Program-made: the position numbers and the translations under genes
Assembly (NCBI GenBank): GCA_023424965.1
Contig: JAFADI010000100.1
Coordinates: 16,001 to 80,000, forward strand
DNA: 64,000 nucleotides
From: Bacillota bacterium
Lineage (GTDB): Bacteria > Bacillota > Clostridia > Acetivibrionales > JAFADI01
Direction of reading: 5' to 3'
Shown: piece after piece, positions 6,778 to 15,622 of the stretch
Layout: each line of letters opens with the position of its first letter
Position numbering within the stretch: the first letter of the stretch is position 1
Notes under the pieces: generated by a model
The model's input: the letters and a program-made list of their open reading frames with translations, nothing else
Told to the model about the DNA's origin: nothing
The model's database searches: none

Positions 6778-9700
6778 TCAGGCAGGCTCTTCCTTATGCA
6801 CCGCTTTTGCAGCTCTCCCCGGCAAACCCTTTATGTCGTCCAGAAGGGTATACATTACCGGAATGACCAAGAGGGTCAGAAGCGTCGATGTAATCAAGCC
6901 ACCGATGATGGCGCAGGCCATTGGAACATAAAGCTCCGCCCCGTTTCCTACGGCGATTGCCGTAGGGAGCATGCCGAAAATCATGGCCAGAGTGGTCATG
7001 AGGATGGGTCTCAAGCGTACTCTGCCCGCGGAAAGCAGCGCCTCTCTGCGCGGGACCCTCCGGGCCCTCTGCTGCTTTGTAAAGTCAATCAGCAGGATGG
7101 CATTCTTTGTGACGAGGCCCATCAGCATGATGATCCCGATCATTGCCGCAACACTCAATTCACTGCGGGACAGGAACAGGCCGGCAATGGCCCCGATGAC
7201 CGCCAATGGAAGCGAGAACATAATGGCCAGCGGGTCGATAAAGCTCTCAAATTGTGCGGCAAGAATCAGGAAGATAAAAAGGACTCCCATCAGGAGAGCA
7301 AGAAACATGCCGGTGAAGCCTTCCTGCATCATCTCCTGCATTCCTCCGGCACTTATACTTACACCCCTTGGCATTTCGACCTCGCTTTCCAGCCGGTCGG
7401 TGAAGAGCTTTCCGAATTCCCCCTGGGACATACCGATGACATTGGCGGAAACCTGAATTTCCCTTACCTTGTCAAACCTGTTTATGGTGGAAGAAGCCGT
7501 TGAAAACACCTTTTGGGTCACCTGCCCCAGAGGCACCAGAACCGGTCCCGCCGCCCCCACATTTGTGCTTGGAACATAAATCCCCTCAAAGCTGTCCAGA
7601 TCCTGGCGCTGGTCATCCTTGATGGCCAGGCGGACATCGTAGCGGTCCTTCCCCGTCTCATACTGGCTTACCACAATTCCGTTGAAGAGGGTGCGCAGGG
7701 TATCTCCCACGGCCGCCGTACTCACTCCCAGGTCTGCGGAGATGTCGCGGTCAACATCCAGCCTCGTTTCAGGTTTTCCGCTCTTGTAGCTTATACCCAC
7801 ATCCACGGCACCGGGAATCCGGCTCATAACCTGCTTGGCCTGCAGCGCATATTTCTGGAGCGCGGCAAAATCGTCTCCCTTGATGTGGTACTGAATCTCT
7901 TTCCCGTTCCCTGCAAAACCAGCGTTGATGTTTACCGCCAGTTCAATACCGGGTATCTTCTGAAGGTCTTGACGGATGGCAGCGCCGATTTCTTTGACTC
8001 CCTGCTTCCGCTCCTCTTTCCCCGTCAGTTTTACAAAAAGGCTGACCTTGTCGTGCTTCACGGTGGTATAGACATACTTTACCTCGGGATATTTCTTCAG
8101 TTTTTCTTCCATGGCCTTTGAAGTCTTTCCCGCAGTTTCAAGGGCCAGCCCCGAATCGAGGCTGGCTTCGATATTCAGCTCTCCAAGGTCCTGGGCGGGA
8201 ACGAAGCTGGTTCCCAGGTAAGGGAACAGGCCAAGGCTGGCAATAAAAATGACAATCACCGTCATAAGGGTGACCAGGCGGTGTCTCAGTACGATTCCCA
8301 GCAGCCGGGTATACTGCTCTGCCAGCAAATCAAACAGATGGTTGAACCAGGCCAGGAACCTGCCCACAATCCACTTTTTCCTTTCTCCCTCATTCTTCTC
8401 AAACTTGGAAGTCAGCAGCGGAACCACCGTAAAGGAGACAAAGAGGGATATCATCAGGCTGCACGCCACCGTCAGCCCAAACTGGACAAAGTACTTGCCC
8501 ATGATACCTTTTACCATGGCAATGGGCAGGAAAACCGCCACAACGGCAAAGGTCGTGGCCATGACCGCCAGGCCGATTTCACTGGTCCCATCTTTTGCCG
8601 CCTGAAGGGGTGATTTGCCCATGTGCAGGTGGCGCACAATATTCTCGATGACAACGATGGCGTCGTCGATCAGCAGTCCCACCGACAGGGCTAGACCCAT
8701 GAGGGTAATGGTATTTAAAGAAAAGTTCATCAGCTTTATGAGGCTGAAGGTGGTTATGATGGAGGTGGGCAGCGTTATGGCGCTGATACCTGTACTTCCG
8801 AGTTTTCCAAGGAATAGGAATACGATGACCACCGCCAGTATGCAGCCCTCGATTAAAGTCTTGAGGGCGGTATCCACCGTATTCCTTATGGAAATGGAAT
8901 TGTCACGGACAATGTCGATCATGACGCCTGACGGCAGAGAGGCCTGGATCCGTGATATTTCCGCTTTTATATCATCGGCTACAGCCACCGTGTTGCCTCC
9001 GGACTGTTTGATGATGTCAATTCCGATGGATTCCTTTCCCTTAAAGTAGGACAGGCTCTCTTTTTCCTTTGTGCTGTCCACCACTTCCGCAATGTCTCTC
9101 ACATGGATTTCCGAGCCGTTTCTTTTTCCTACCAGGATGTTGTAGAAATCCTCTACTTTTTTTACACTGCCGTTGGTCCGGAGGGAAATTTCCCTGTCCC
9201 CGTTTGTCAGCTTCCCGCTGGGGATGTCCAGATTGTCCGTTTTGAAGCTGCCTACCACTTCCGAAACCGTAAGCCCATAGGAAGCCATTTTTTCCTTATC
9301 CAGCTTTATCTGGATCTCACGCACCTGGTTCCCATATACGTTCACGGCGCCTACACCCTTCACCGTATTCAATTTCTTTACGACGGTATCTTCCACCAAC
9401 TGCGACAGTTCCCGGTTGTCCATGGGGCCGGTGACTGCCAGCGACAGAATGGGCAGTGCATTGGTATCGAATTTGGAAATGATGGGCTCCTCTATTTCCT
9501 GCGGCAGGCTGCCCCGGATGGATCCCAATTTGTTGCGGACCTCCTGGACCGCCACATCCGGTGACTTCTCCAGGTCAAATTCGATCAAGGTGGTTGAAAG
9601 GCTTTCCCCGATGGTGGTCGTAATATGTTTGACCCCCGAAATCTGTCCCAGGGCATCTTCAACCTGCCGGGTCACCTTTGATTCCATCTGGTCCGGAGAA

Positions 9701-9861
9701 GCTCCCGGCAGTATGATTGCAGCGGCAACATACGGTATGTCCACATCCGGCATGTCGTTGATGGGCAGCGCGGTATAGCTGACAATGCCCACTGCAACAA
9801 GCGCAATGATGATTACCGTGGCGAACACCGGTCTCTTTAAGCTTATATCCGTCAGTTTCAT
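6778..9861 (-). CDS. RND-family efflux transporter (AcrB/SwrC-type, HAE1-like)
   Basis: Proton-driven inner-membrane exporter of drugs, surfactants or bile-like compounds. At 1027 aa it has the RND plan: a first membrane helix at ~11-31 (RPVFATVIIIALVAVGIVSY), a long extracytoplasmic loop, helices ~335-500, a second loop, and helices ~855-1010. GLLIDDAIVVIENI near residue 398 holds the paired Asp of the proton relay. LPINDMPDVDIPYV and the PGASPDQMESKV porter region are typical of the AcrB/MdtC/SwrC group. It lies 5 bp behind its adaptor gene, forming a two-gene operon with no outer-membrane factor, as expected in a Gram-positive. Likely controlled by the TetR gene upstream. Substrate cannot be read from sequence. 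Confidence 0.93.
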   Translation of the reverse strand: MKLTDISLKRPVFATVIIIALVAVGIVSYTALPINDMPDVDIPYVAAAIILPGASPDQMESKVTRQVEDALGQISGVKHITTTIGESLSTTLIEFDLEKSPDVAVQEVRNKLGSIRGSLPQEIEEPIISKFDTNALPILSLAVTGPMDNRELSQLVEDTVVKKLNTVKGVGAVNVYGNQVREIQIKLDKEKMASYGLTVSEVVGSFKTDNLDIPSGKLTNGDREISLRTNGSVKKVEDFYNILVGKRNGSEIHVRDIAEVVDSTKEKESLSYFKGKESIGIDIIKQSGGNTVAVADDIKAEISRIQASLPSGVMIDIVRDNSISIRNTVDTALKTLIEGCILAVVIVFLFLGKLGSTGISAITLPTSIITTFSLIKLMNFSLNTITLMGLALSVGLLIDDAIVVIENIVRHLHMGKSPLQAAKDGTSEIGLAVMATTFAVVAVFLPIAMVKGIMGKYFVQFGLTVACSLMISLFVSFTVVPLLTSKFEKNEGERKKWIVGRFLAWFNHLFDLLAEQYTRLLGIVLRHRLVTLMTVIVIFIASLGLFPYLGTSFVPAQDLGELNIEASLDSGLALETAGKTSKAMEEKLKKYPEVKYVYTTVKHDKVSLFVKLTGKEERKQGVKEIGAAIRQDLQKIPGIELAVNINAGFAGNGKEIQYHIKGDDFAALQKYALQAKQVMSRIPGAVDVGISYKSGKPETRLDVDRDISADLGVSTAAVGDTLRTLFNGIVVSQYETGKDRYDVRLAIKDDQRQDLDSFEGIYVPSTNVGAAGPVLVPLGQVTQKVFSTASSTINRFDKVREIQVSANVIGMSQGEFGKLFTDRLESEVEMPRGVSISAGGMQEMMQEGFTGMFLALLMGVLFIFLILAAQFESFIDPLAIMFSLPLAVIGAIAGLFLSRSELSVAAMIGIIMLMGLVTKNAILLIDFTKQQRARRVPRREALLSAGRVRLRPILMTTLAMIFGMLPTAIAVGNGAELYVPMACAIIGGLITSTLLTLLVIPVMYTLLDDIKGLPGRAAKAVHKEEPA

Positions 9862-9866
9862 TGTCC

Positions 9867-10988
9867 CTATTCCCCCTGTCCCGCTATGCTTATTAAATCC
9901 CCGTCCTGCAGGCTGTTAAGGTTGGTTACAATGATCCCCTCCCCTTTAATGATGCCGGATTTCACCTCAGCCAGGTCCTTTGAAATTTCTCCAATGGATA
10001 CGCTCCGTTTGCGTGCCGTACCGTCTTCCACCACAAATACGCTGTAATCCCCTTCTCCCCCCAGGAGCGCTTCCACGGGGATTACAACGGCTTCCCTTTT
10101 CTGTCCGCTGCTTATTTCCACCCTGGCAAAAGCGCCGGGGCGCAGGGCCAGGTCTTTATTGTCCACCAGCACTTCACAGTTGACAACCCTGGATGCGGGG
10201 TTTGCCGATACTCCAATGCTTTTCACAACTCCTTCGTATGTTCCGGAGTCGCCGTCGGAAAGCTTTACAAGGGCTTTCTGCCCTGTTTTTATGTAGTTTA
10301 CCTCATTCTGCTCCACCTGGATAACCGCATGGATGGAGGATATGTTCTTCACCTTCGCCAGAACCATCCCGGGGGAAACAAACTGTCCAAGGCTTACGCC
10401 TTTGTCGTCCACCGTGCCGGCGATGGGAGCCCGGACCACCGTGTTGTCCAGGTTGTCCTTCAGGATTCCTATATTGATCTTCGCGGATTCCATATCGGCC
10501 CTGGCTACTTTTAAAGCCGTATCGGCATTTTCCAGATTTACCTGGGTGGCGCCTCCCTGCTCAAACAGGACCTTGGTTCTGTCATAGCTGCGCTGCGAGG
10601 CTTCGAGGTTTGCCTGAAGCTTGGGAAGGTTGGCTTCTGCCGCTTTCAGCTGATTGCTGATGTCCTGGCTGTCCAGTAAAATCAGGGAATCATCCTTTCC
10701 AACGCTTTTGCCGTTTTCAAATAAAATCCCCACCACCTTTCCTCCCAGCTTGGTGCTGACAATGCCTTCGGAGGAGGGCTCCAACGTGGCCTTGAAGGTC
10801 ATGCCGGAGGTCTTTTCCACGGTTTTTGCCTCCTGGACCCTCACCATGGTTTTTACGGCTTCCGGTGCATTTGCCTGCACTTCCCTGTTCAGCCCCGGAA
10901 AAGAGCTTTTGTTTGTATAAAACACGGCCCCTGCAACCAGAACAGCAATGATTACCCCATAAATGATTATTTTTTTCGTCCTGTTCAT
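9867..10988 (-). CDS. RND efflux adaptor (HlyD/MFP family membrane-fusion protein)
   Basis: Adaptor partner of the RND pump. The N-terminal segment KKIIIYGVIIAVLVAGAVFY is a single membrane anchor. The next part shows the barrel-sandwich hybrid split around a coiled-coil hairpin: LGGKVVGILFENGKSVGKDDSLILLDSQD, then LKAAEANLPKLQANLEASQ, then VVRAPIAGTVDDKGV. A beta-barrel with GQKALVKLSDGD and a membrane-proximal domain complete it. I place the start at the ATG 10988, 8 bp after AAGGAG, instead of the in-frame ATG 18 bp upstream. A TGAAC-N4-GTTCG palindrome at 11025-11038 in the promoter region suggests TetR control. Assignment firm, ligand unknown. Confidence 0.9.
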   Translation of the reverse strand: MNRTKKIIIYGVIIAVLVAGAVFYTNKSSFPGLNREVQANAPEAVKTMVRVQEAKTVEKTSGMTFKATLEPSSEGIVSTKLGGKVVGILFENGKSVGKDDSLILLDSQDISNQLKAAEANLPKLQANLEASQRSYDRTKVLFEQGGATQVNLENADTALKVARADMESAKINIGILKDNLDNTVVRAPIAGTVDDKGVSLGQFVSPGMVLAKVKNISSIHAVIQVEQNEVNYIKTGQKALVKLSDGDSGTYEGVVKSIGVSANPASRVVNCEVLVDNKDLALRPGAFARVEISSGQKREAVVIPVEALLGGEGDYSVFVVEDGTARKRSVSIGEISKDLAEVKSGIIKGEGIIVTNLNSLQDGDLISIAGQGE

Positions 10989-11024
10989 CCTAAATCTCCT
11001 TTTCATTCACTCCGGAAGTATAAA

Positions 11025-11038
11025 CGAACTCCCGTTCA
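11025..11038. promoter_or_regulatory. Candidate TetR operator in front of the efflux operon
   Basis: On the minus strand TGAACGGGAGTTCG is an imperfect TGAAC-N4-GTTCA palindrome. It matches the perfect copy at 11647-11660 next to the adjacent TetR gene. It sits about 40 bp upstream of the adaptor start. Confidence 0.6.
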
Positions 11039-11055
11039 CTATTGGCGCAAAAAAA

Positions 11056-11643
11056 TTAGATAAACCGTTTGTCTATATCATTAAAGTATATGATGATCAA
11101 CTGCCGGATAAGATTCTTAATTTTGTTTTCATCATCATATTGCTTTAGAATAATAAATAGTCCTTCCATAAACGTGGAAGCCATTACGTAGAAAATAAAA
11201 TCGTCCTTGATCTGAACCCGATTGGCCTCCAGTGCCGGCAAAAGCATTTCCTCTATGCTCTTTTTCACATACAGGACGAAGTATTCCTTTGTGCCGGCAT
11301 ATTTTGTACCGCTGCTTTTATCCACCAGGATCATCAACTGGAGCTTGTATTCCTTCAATACCTCCATTACTTTTTCAACAATGCTTTCGAGGTACTCAGC
11401 GGTCTTTTTTGCTTCGCAGCTTTTTAATTCCCCCATTACCAGCGTTATTTCCCTGTATGCAGGGTCCAGCACCTCATTGAACAGCTGGTCCTTGCTCTCA
11501 AAATACCGGTACAGGTTTCCCAGGGCCACCCCCGAATTTTTTGCGATCTGGCGCATGGAGGCTTCATGGAATCCCTTTTCTCCGAATTCTTTCAGGGCGG
11601 CGGAAACAATTCTGTTTTTTACCTCATCTTTAAGGTATTGCAT
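11056..11643 (-). CDS. TetR/AcrR-family transcriptional repressor of the RND operon (inferred)
   Basis: DNA-binding repressor, 195 aa from the preferred start. Residues ~5-50 form the TetR helix-turn-helix: VKNRIVSAALKEFGEKGFHEAS, then MRQIAKNSGVALGNLYRYFESKDQL. The rest is a helical ligand domain without recognisable specificity. The ATG at 11643 is preceded by GGAGG at 7-bp spacing; the ORF opens 21 bp earlier but that start has no site. A TGAACGGAGGTTCA palindrome (11647-11660) covers the ribosome site and recurs in front of the downstream efflux genes on the same strand, so autoregulation plus repression of the pump is likely. Confidence 0.88.
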   Translation of the reverse strand: MQYLKDEVKNRIVSAALKEFGEKGFHEASMRQIAKNSGVALGNLYRYFESKDQLFNEVLDPAYREITLVMGELKSCEAKKTAEYLESIVEKVMEVLKEYKLQLMILVDKSSGTKYAGTKEYFVLYVKKSIEEMLLPALEANRVQIKDDFIFYVMASTFMEGLFIILKQYDDENKIKNLIRQLIIIYFNDIDKRFI

Positions 11644-11646
11644 AAA

Positions 11647-11660
11647 TGAACCTCCGTTCA
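11647..11660. promoter_or_regulatory. Candidate TetR operator overlapping the regulator's ribosome binding site
   Basis: TGAACGGAGGTTCA, read on the minus strand, is a perfect TGAAC-N4-GTTCA palindrome whose centre is the GGAGG of the tetR gene. A second copy lies at 11025-11038. Confidence 0.6.
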
Positions 11661-11733
11661 CCAATACATAAATTCTAACTCTAAAATGGAAATTTGTAAA
11701 TACGAAAATGGAGAGAAAGAATTTTAACCGTAC

Positions 11734-12489
11734 CTACAGGAACAGTCTTATGGCGGCGATTGCCGTCATGGTGACGATTGCGATCCGGAAGTGATCCTCC
11801 TTCAGCTTCCTGATGAGGACAGCGCCCAGCAGAGCTCCCGCTGTAATTGCAGGTATCATGGCTCCTGCCGCCGCTACGGTCTTCAAAGTAATGTTGTGCC
11901 ACCAGAAAATCTGCAGGGGTAATTTGGTCAAATTGATGATCAGGAAAAACCAGGCGGTGGTCCCCATAAAATCATTCTTTTTGAAGCCCTTTGCCAGCAG
12001 GTAGATGCTGAAGATGGGTCCGGCGGCATTGCCGATCATGGAGGTAAAGCCGCAGAGGATTCCCGACAGGGCGTAAAGCCAGGCCTTCTCCGGAATCTTC
12101 AGGCTTTCTCCTTTGATCTCGGTGTAGATCAGAGCAATCAGACAAATTAAAACCGAAGCGGCGATAAGCGCTTTGAACTGCCTGTCATTTATCAAATTCC
12201 CTACGGCGGTACCCAGCAGCAGGCCCCCAAGGGTCCAGGGCAGAAGTCTTCTGATGTTGCCCCATTCCGCATGCCTGTTGTAATACCATATGGCAAAAAC
12301 GTCCCCGATTAAAAGCATGGGCAGCATGATTCCGGTGGAGTCCTTCCCTCCGAACACTCCGGCAACAATGGGAATAACAAGCATCATCAGTCCGCTGATT
12401 CCTGTCTTTGAAAAGCCTGTCAAAAATGCTGCCGCAATCATCCAAATCCATTGCTCCGTCGATAAGCCGAAAAAGTGGACCCATTCCAT
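11734..12489 (-). CDS. TSUP (TauE/SafE)-family membrane transporter
   Basis: Probable exporter of sulfur-containing or organic anions. The 251-aa protein is nearly all hydrophobic helix, with about 8 membrane segments. It shows the repeated TSUP signature: AAAFLTGFSKTGISGLMMLVIP in the first half and SGILCGFTSMIGNAAGPIFSIYLL in the second. I chose the ATG at 12489, behind CAGGAGTCAGGG, over a GTG 39 bp upstream. It stands alone, so the substrate cannot be inferred from neighbours. Confidence 0.85.
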   Translation of the reverse strand: MEWVHFFGLSTEQWIWMIAAAFLTGFSKTGISGLMMLVIPIVAGVFGGKDSTGIMLPMLLIGDVFAIWYYNRHAEWGNIRRLLPWTLGGLLLGTAVGNLINDRQFKALIAASVLICLIALIYTEIKGESLKIPEKAWLYALSGILCGFTSMIGNAAGPIFSIYLLAKGFKKNDFMGTTAWFFLIINLTKLPLQIFWWHNITLKTVAAAGAMIPAITAGALLGAVLIRKLKEDHFRIAIVTMTAIAAIRLFL

Positions 12490-12730
12490 AATCCCTGACT
12501 CCTGTCCAATAAATATGTGCTTTGCCACTTATACCAAAAACACGAAAGGGTTTATGGTATAATGGCGCAAGTGCATTTCGGCATAGCCGAAAATCTTGCA
12601 CACGCATAAATTCTATAATAACCGCGTCAATCAATTCAGCGGTTATTATATCATATGGAATGTCCCTTCCAAAATTCAAATCTGCCGGATTCCGGCCCGT
12701 TTCCCCTCGCTGTCCCCACATAGCTTGTCT
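12490..12730. other. Intergenic region with two strong inverted repeats
   Basis: 12614-12625 and 12639-12650 are perfect 12-bp arms (TATAATAACCGC / GCGGTTATTATA) with a 13-nt loop. On the minus strand this could end the Spo0E-like gene, although its U-tract is poor. 12567-12599 holds TTTCGGC-ATA-GCCGAAA inside GCAAG/CTTGC arms. No ORF in the gap looks real. Confidence 0.5.
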
Positions 12731-13051
12731 TTAATGCCTTTTATTCCTGCAGGCTTCCAGCCGGTTCACAATGCTGAAAATGCACTTGTCCGGCAGCGGC
12801 ACCCCGCCTTCTGAAACAAACCTGGTGATGTGGTACAGGTTTTTGTACTGAAGGAAGTAAGGCCTCGTCGGTTCCTCCCGGCTTTCCGGGATGGTATTCT
12901 CCTTCTCCTGCCCGGGCCTTTTCTCCTTAATGGATTGGAGTATAAGGAAATCCAGTTGCATGCTGACTTCGAGGATTTCCTCGTCGCTGTATTCTCCCGA
13001 TTCGATCATGTGGTTCAGCCTCTCACGCAATTGCTCCATTCTTTCTTTCAT
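12731..13051 (-). CDS. Spo0E-like sporulation regulatory protein with C-terminal extension
   Basis: Small protein likely to dephosphorylate Spo0A~P or a related phosphorelay component. Residues ~1-45 form the Spo0E hairpin: two helices, MEQLRERLNHMIESGEYSDEE and ILEVSMQLDFLILQSIKE. SMQLDFLI matches the family's SQxLDxLI motif. The remaining ~55 residues (FLQYKNLYHITRFVSEGG and beyond) are extra and unknown to me; Spo0E-like proteins are usually 50-85 aa. The ATG at 13051 is preferred to an in-frame start 66 bp upstream because the family helix begins there. Its presence supports a spore former. Confidence 0.7.
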   Translation of the reverse strand: MKERMEQLRERLNHMIESGEYSDEEILEVSMQLDFLILQSIKEKRPGQEKENTIPESREEPTRPYFLQYKNLYHITRFVSEGGVPLPDKCIFSIVNRLEACRNKRH

Positions 13052-13373
13052 AAAGACACCCCGCCCCTGTAATAGAGTCACAAAACATCCAAAATAGCTT
13101 TGATTCAACATTTCCACATAGCGACTTCAAATAGCGACAAATTTCTCTGTTGATAAAACATACCTGGCAGTACTGCATTACTATAGAAGGAAATCGGGAG
13201 AATAAGTGATGTGTCACAGATTTACAAAATCAACCATTATATATATTTTTTTACCACAATTCTACATTAATAAACACAAGATCATAGAATTTTGCGCGAA
13301 AAAAAGCAGCATCACACAGCAATGAGGTGCAATACTGCTTTCCGGGGGCTTATAGAATGAAGCTTTGCCTTCT
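13052..13373. other. Intergenic region between the Spo0E-like gene and zupT
   Basis: Contains the zupT terminator (13299-13341) and the upstream region of the Spo0E-like gene. In the latter, GTCGCTATTTGAA is followed by a second GTCGCTAT around 13120-13142 on the minus strand. These resemble, but do not match, Spo0A boxes. No coding frame looks real. Confidence 0.4.
13299..13341 (-). terminator. Intrinsic terminator of zupT
   Basis: On the minus strand AGCAGTATTGCAC and GTGTGATGCTGCT pair over 13 bp with three G-U pairs, followed by seven U. It lies about 35 bp behind the zupT stop codon. Confidence 0.85.
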
Positions 13374-14186
13374 TTAGATAAATAACAGGAGGCTCACCGC
13401 CATGACCATCATGCCGGCGATGGTACCGTAAATCGAAAGGTGGGCTTCTCCATACTCCCTTGCGGTGGGCAAAAGCTCATCGAGAGAAATGAAGACCATG
13501 ATTCCCGCCACAGCGGCAAACAGGACTCCAAAAACCACATCATTAAAAAACCTGAACAGGATCAGATAACCGATGATGGCTCCCACCGGTTCCGATAAAC
13601 CGGAGAGGAAGGAAAGCTTAAATGCCTTTTTCTTATCTCCCGTCGCGTAGAACACAGGGATGGAAACGGCAATGCCTTCCGGGATATTATGGATGGCGAT
13701 GGCCACCGCGATGGCGATCCCCAGGGAAGGGTCCTTGATTGCAGAGGTAAATGTGGCAAGACCCTCGGGAAAATTGTGGATGGCAATGGCAAGAGCGGTA
13801 AACATCCCCATTCGCATCAGCTTGCTGCGGTCCACTCCGCCGCCCGCCTGGTCCATCTCTTCCACCTTGCGGAACTCGTGAGGATTCTCTGCCGAAGGGA
13901 CAAACTTATCGATGGCGGCAATCAAAAACATGCCTCCGAAGAAGGCTGCCACCGTTGCCCAGGACCCGCCTGCCATTCCCAGAACCGCCACCAGGGAATC
14001 CTTGGCTTTGAAAAAGATCTCTACCATTGAAACATAAATCATAACTCCCGCCGAAAAGCCAAGTGCGATTGAGAGAAACTTTGTATTGGTCCTTTTCGTA
14101 AAAAATGCAAGAGCGCTTCCGATGCCTGTGGACAATCCTGCGAACAGCGTCAAGCCGAATGCCAGCAATAAATTGTTCAACTCCAT
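13374..14186 (-). CDS. zupT: ZIP-family zinc/divalent metal transporter ZupT
   Basis: Membrane importer of Zn2+ and related divalent metals. The 270-aa protein shows eight predicted membrane segments. HNFPEGLATF (~136) and HNIPEGIAVS (~166) are the metal-binding H-N-x-P-E-G motifs of helices 4 and 5. The opening LFAGLSTGIGSALAFFTKRTN and FSAGVMIYVSMVEI are also typical of the ZupT group. A hydrophilic loop at ~90-115 has VPSAENPHEFRKVEEMDQAGGG. It is a single-gene unit with a strong terminator. No Zur-type operator was recognised in the 95 bp upstream. Confidence 0.92.
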   Translation of the reverse strand: MELNNLLLAFGLTLFAGLSTGIGSALAFFTKRTNTKFLSIALGFSAGVMIYVSMVEIFFKAKDSLVAVLGMAGGSWATVAAFFGGMFLIAAIDKFVPSAENPHEFRKVEEMDQAGGGVDRSKLMRMGMFTALAIAIHNFPEGLATFTSAIKDPSLGIAIAVAIAIHNIPEGIAVSIPVFYATGDKKKAFKLSFLSGLSEPVGAIIGYLILFRFFNDVVFGVLFAAVAGIMVFISLDELLPTAREYGEAHLSIYGTIAGMMVMAVSLLLFI

Positions 14187-14281
14187 TAAGTCAGTACCCC
14201 CTTCAGTATTTTCGCAGATTATTTACCACCTATATATTAATATATATCACATTTAGACTTCAAGATGAATCGTAAACGGCA

Positions 14282-15622
14282 TTACTTTTCCTCTTTTCCT
14301 TTTATAAATTCCTGAATTTTTTTGGCCGCATCCTCAAAGGCAGCTTCAGGGTATGCATTCCCCGCCAGTATCCGGGATATGGCTTCGGATTCCACCTCCG
14401 ACAGGCCCGGGTAAAAGGTAATGCTGGGCTCTGTCCTGCCAATATACAGGGAGCGGATGAGCAAATCAAATTCCGGATGGTCTCTCTGCATGAGGGGGTC
14501 CAGCAGAACGGATAATCTGGGAGGCGTCCCTCCGGCTTTTACATAGGCCTCCTTTCCAATCTCACTCATGAACCAGGAGAGAAATTTCCAGGCCTTCTTT
14601 TTGTGCAGGGAATTGGCATTGATTCCAAAGGTCCAGCTGTATCTCAGGGGAGTCCTGTAAATTTCCCCGTCTTTTTTCCTTACCCCCGGTATTAATGCCA
14701 ATTTGATTTCGTCTTTATACCTTCCGCTGCTGTTCTTTATTTCGTAATAGGCGGTATTCCACAGCGGCGCAGCCATGGCCGTGGTACCGTCCGCAAGGTT
14801 GGCCAGCACATCCTCGTCGCTCCATGAAAAGGTTTCAGGGCTTATAACCCCGCTTTGTTTCAGCTTGTGGATGAACTCTCCCGCGTTGATTGAATTCCGG
14901 TTGTTGATATAAATATTGTTGTTTTCATCCACCACATCCCCGTCAAAGGACCACAGAATACTGTTGAACTCCTTTGGAAGCTCCTCTACCGCACCGGAAA
15001 AGGAAGCTCCCCATTCTGTGGGCGACAGCGGGTTTATGGCCTTTGTATATTCTTTGGCTTTTTCAAGGTATTCCTCCCAGGTGCCGGGAGGATTCTCGAT
15101 CAGGTCACCCCGATAATACAGGAAATGGGTGATGATGTCGGTAGGAATCAGGTAAATATCCCCTTTGTAGCCGAAAAGCGAAAAAAAGTCCTCACTGCTT
15201 ATCTTGTCGCTGTAGATGTATTCACCCAGGGATTCAAGGGCTCCGGCTTCCGCCAGCATTCCCACATAGGTGTTGGGAATCAGCGCAATGTCTATTTCGC
15301 TGCTGCCTGCCAGCAGTTGGGTGGACATGGTGGTAAAGTAACTGTCACGGGAGATCTCTTTGATTTCAATGATCCCTCCCGTGGTCTCCTCATAGGTTGC
15401 GATGAGCTTTTTCAAAACGTCTTCTTCCAGCCCTGCCCTGCTCATGAGGACAATTTTCTCCATTGGTTCCGAAGGGTCCGCTCTTTTCTCTTCTCCGGCC
15501 TCCGGAGCTTTTTCATCCATACAGCCGTAGGAAGCCAGGAGTAGCAGTGCAATCCACAGCGTCAGGACATATTTGAAAATACATTTTTTACTCGTACATA
15601 TCCCCCCTGTCCACACCCGCAA
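14282..15622 (-). CDS. Family 1 extracellular solute-binding lipoprotein (sugar ABC type)
   Basis: Cell-surface substrate receptor of the oligosaccharide/sugar ABC class. A hydrophobic leader (YVLTLWIALLLLASYGC) ends in a cysteine that can serve as lipidation site, though SYGC is not an ideal lipobox. The body has MSRAGLEEDVLKKLIATYEETTG and TAMAAPLWNTAYYE, typical of SBP family 1. The start is uncertain: the frame opens at a TTG at 15622, overlapping the response regulator by 35 bp, with no clear ATG. No partner permeases lie beside it, so it may use a distant transporter or act as a sensor subunit for the YesM-type kinase. It differs from the two Peripla_BP_4 proteins upstream. Confidence 0.8.
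   Translation of the reverse strand: MRVWTGGICTSKKCIFKYVLTLWIALLLLASYGCMDEKAPEAGEEKRADPSEPMEKIVLMSRAGLEEDVLKKLIATYEETTGGIIEIKEISRDSYFTTMSTQLLAGSSEIDIALIPNTYVGMLAEAGALESLGEYIYSDKISSEDFFSLFGYKGDIYLIPTDIITHFLYYRGDLIENPPGTWEEYLEKAKEYTKAINPLSPTEWGASFSGAVEELPKEFNSILWSFDGDVVDENNNIYINNRNSINAGEFIHKLKQSGVISPETFSWSDEDVLANLADGTTAMAAPLWNTAYYEIKNSSGRYKDEIKLALIPGVRKKDGEIYRTPLRYSWTFGINANSLHKKKAWKFLSWFMSEIGKEAYVKAGGTPPRLSVLLDPLMQRDHPEFDLLIRSLYIGRTEPSITFYPGLSEVESEAISRILAGNAYPEAAFEDAAKKIQEFIKGKEEK

Noticed and set aside
13120..13142. Spo0A boxes before the Spo0E-like gene
   Set aside because: The repeated GTCGCTAT words differ from the TGTCGAA core at important positions, so they were not listed as sites.
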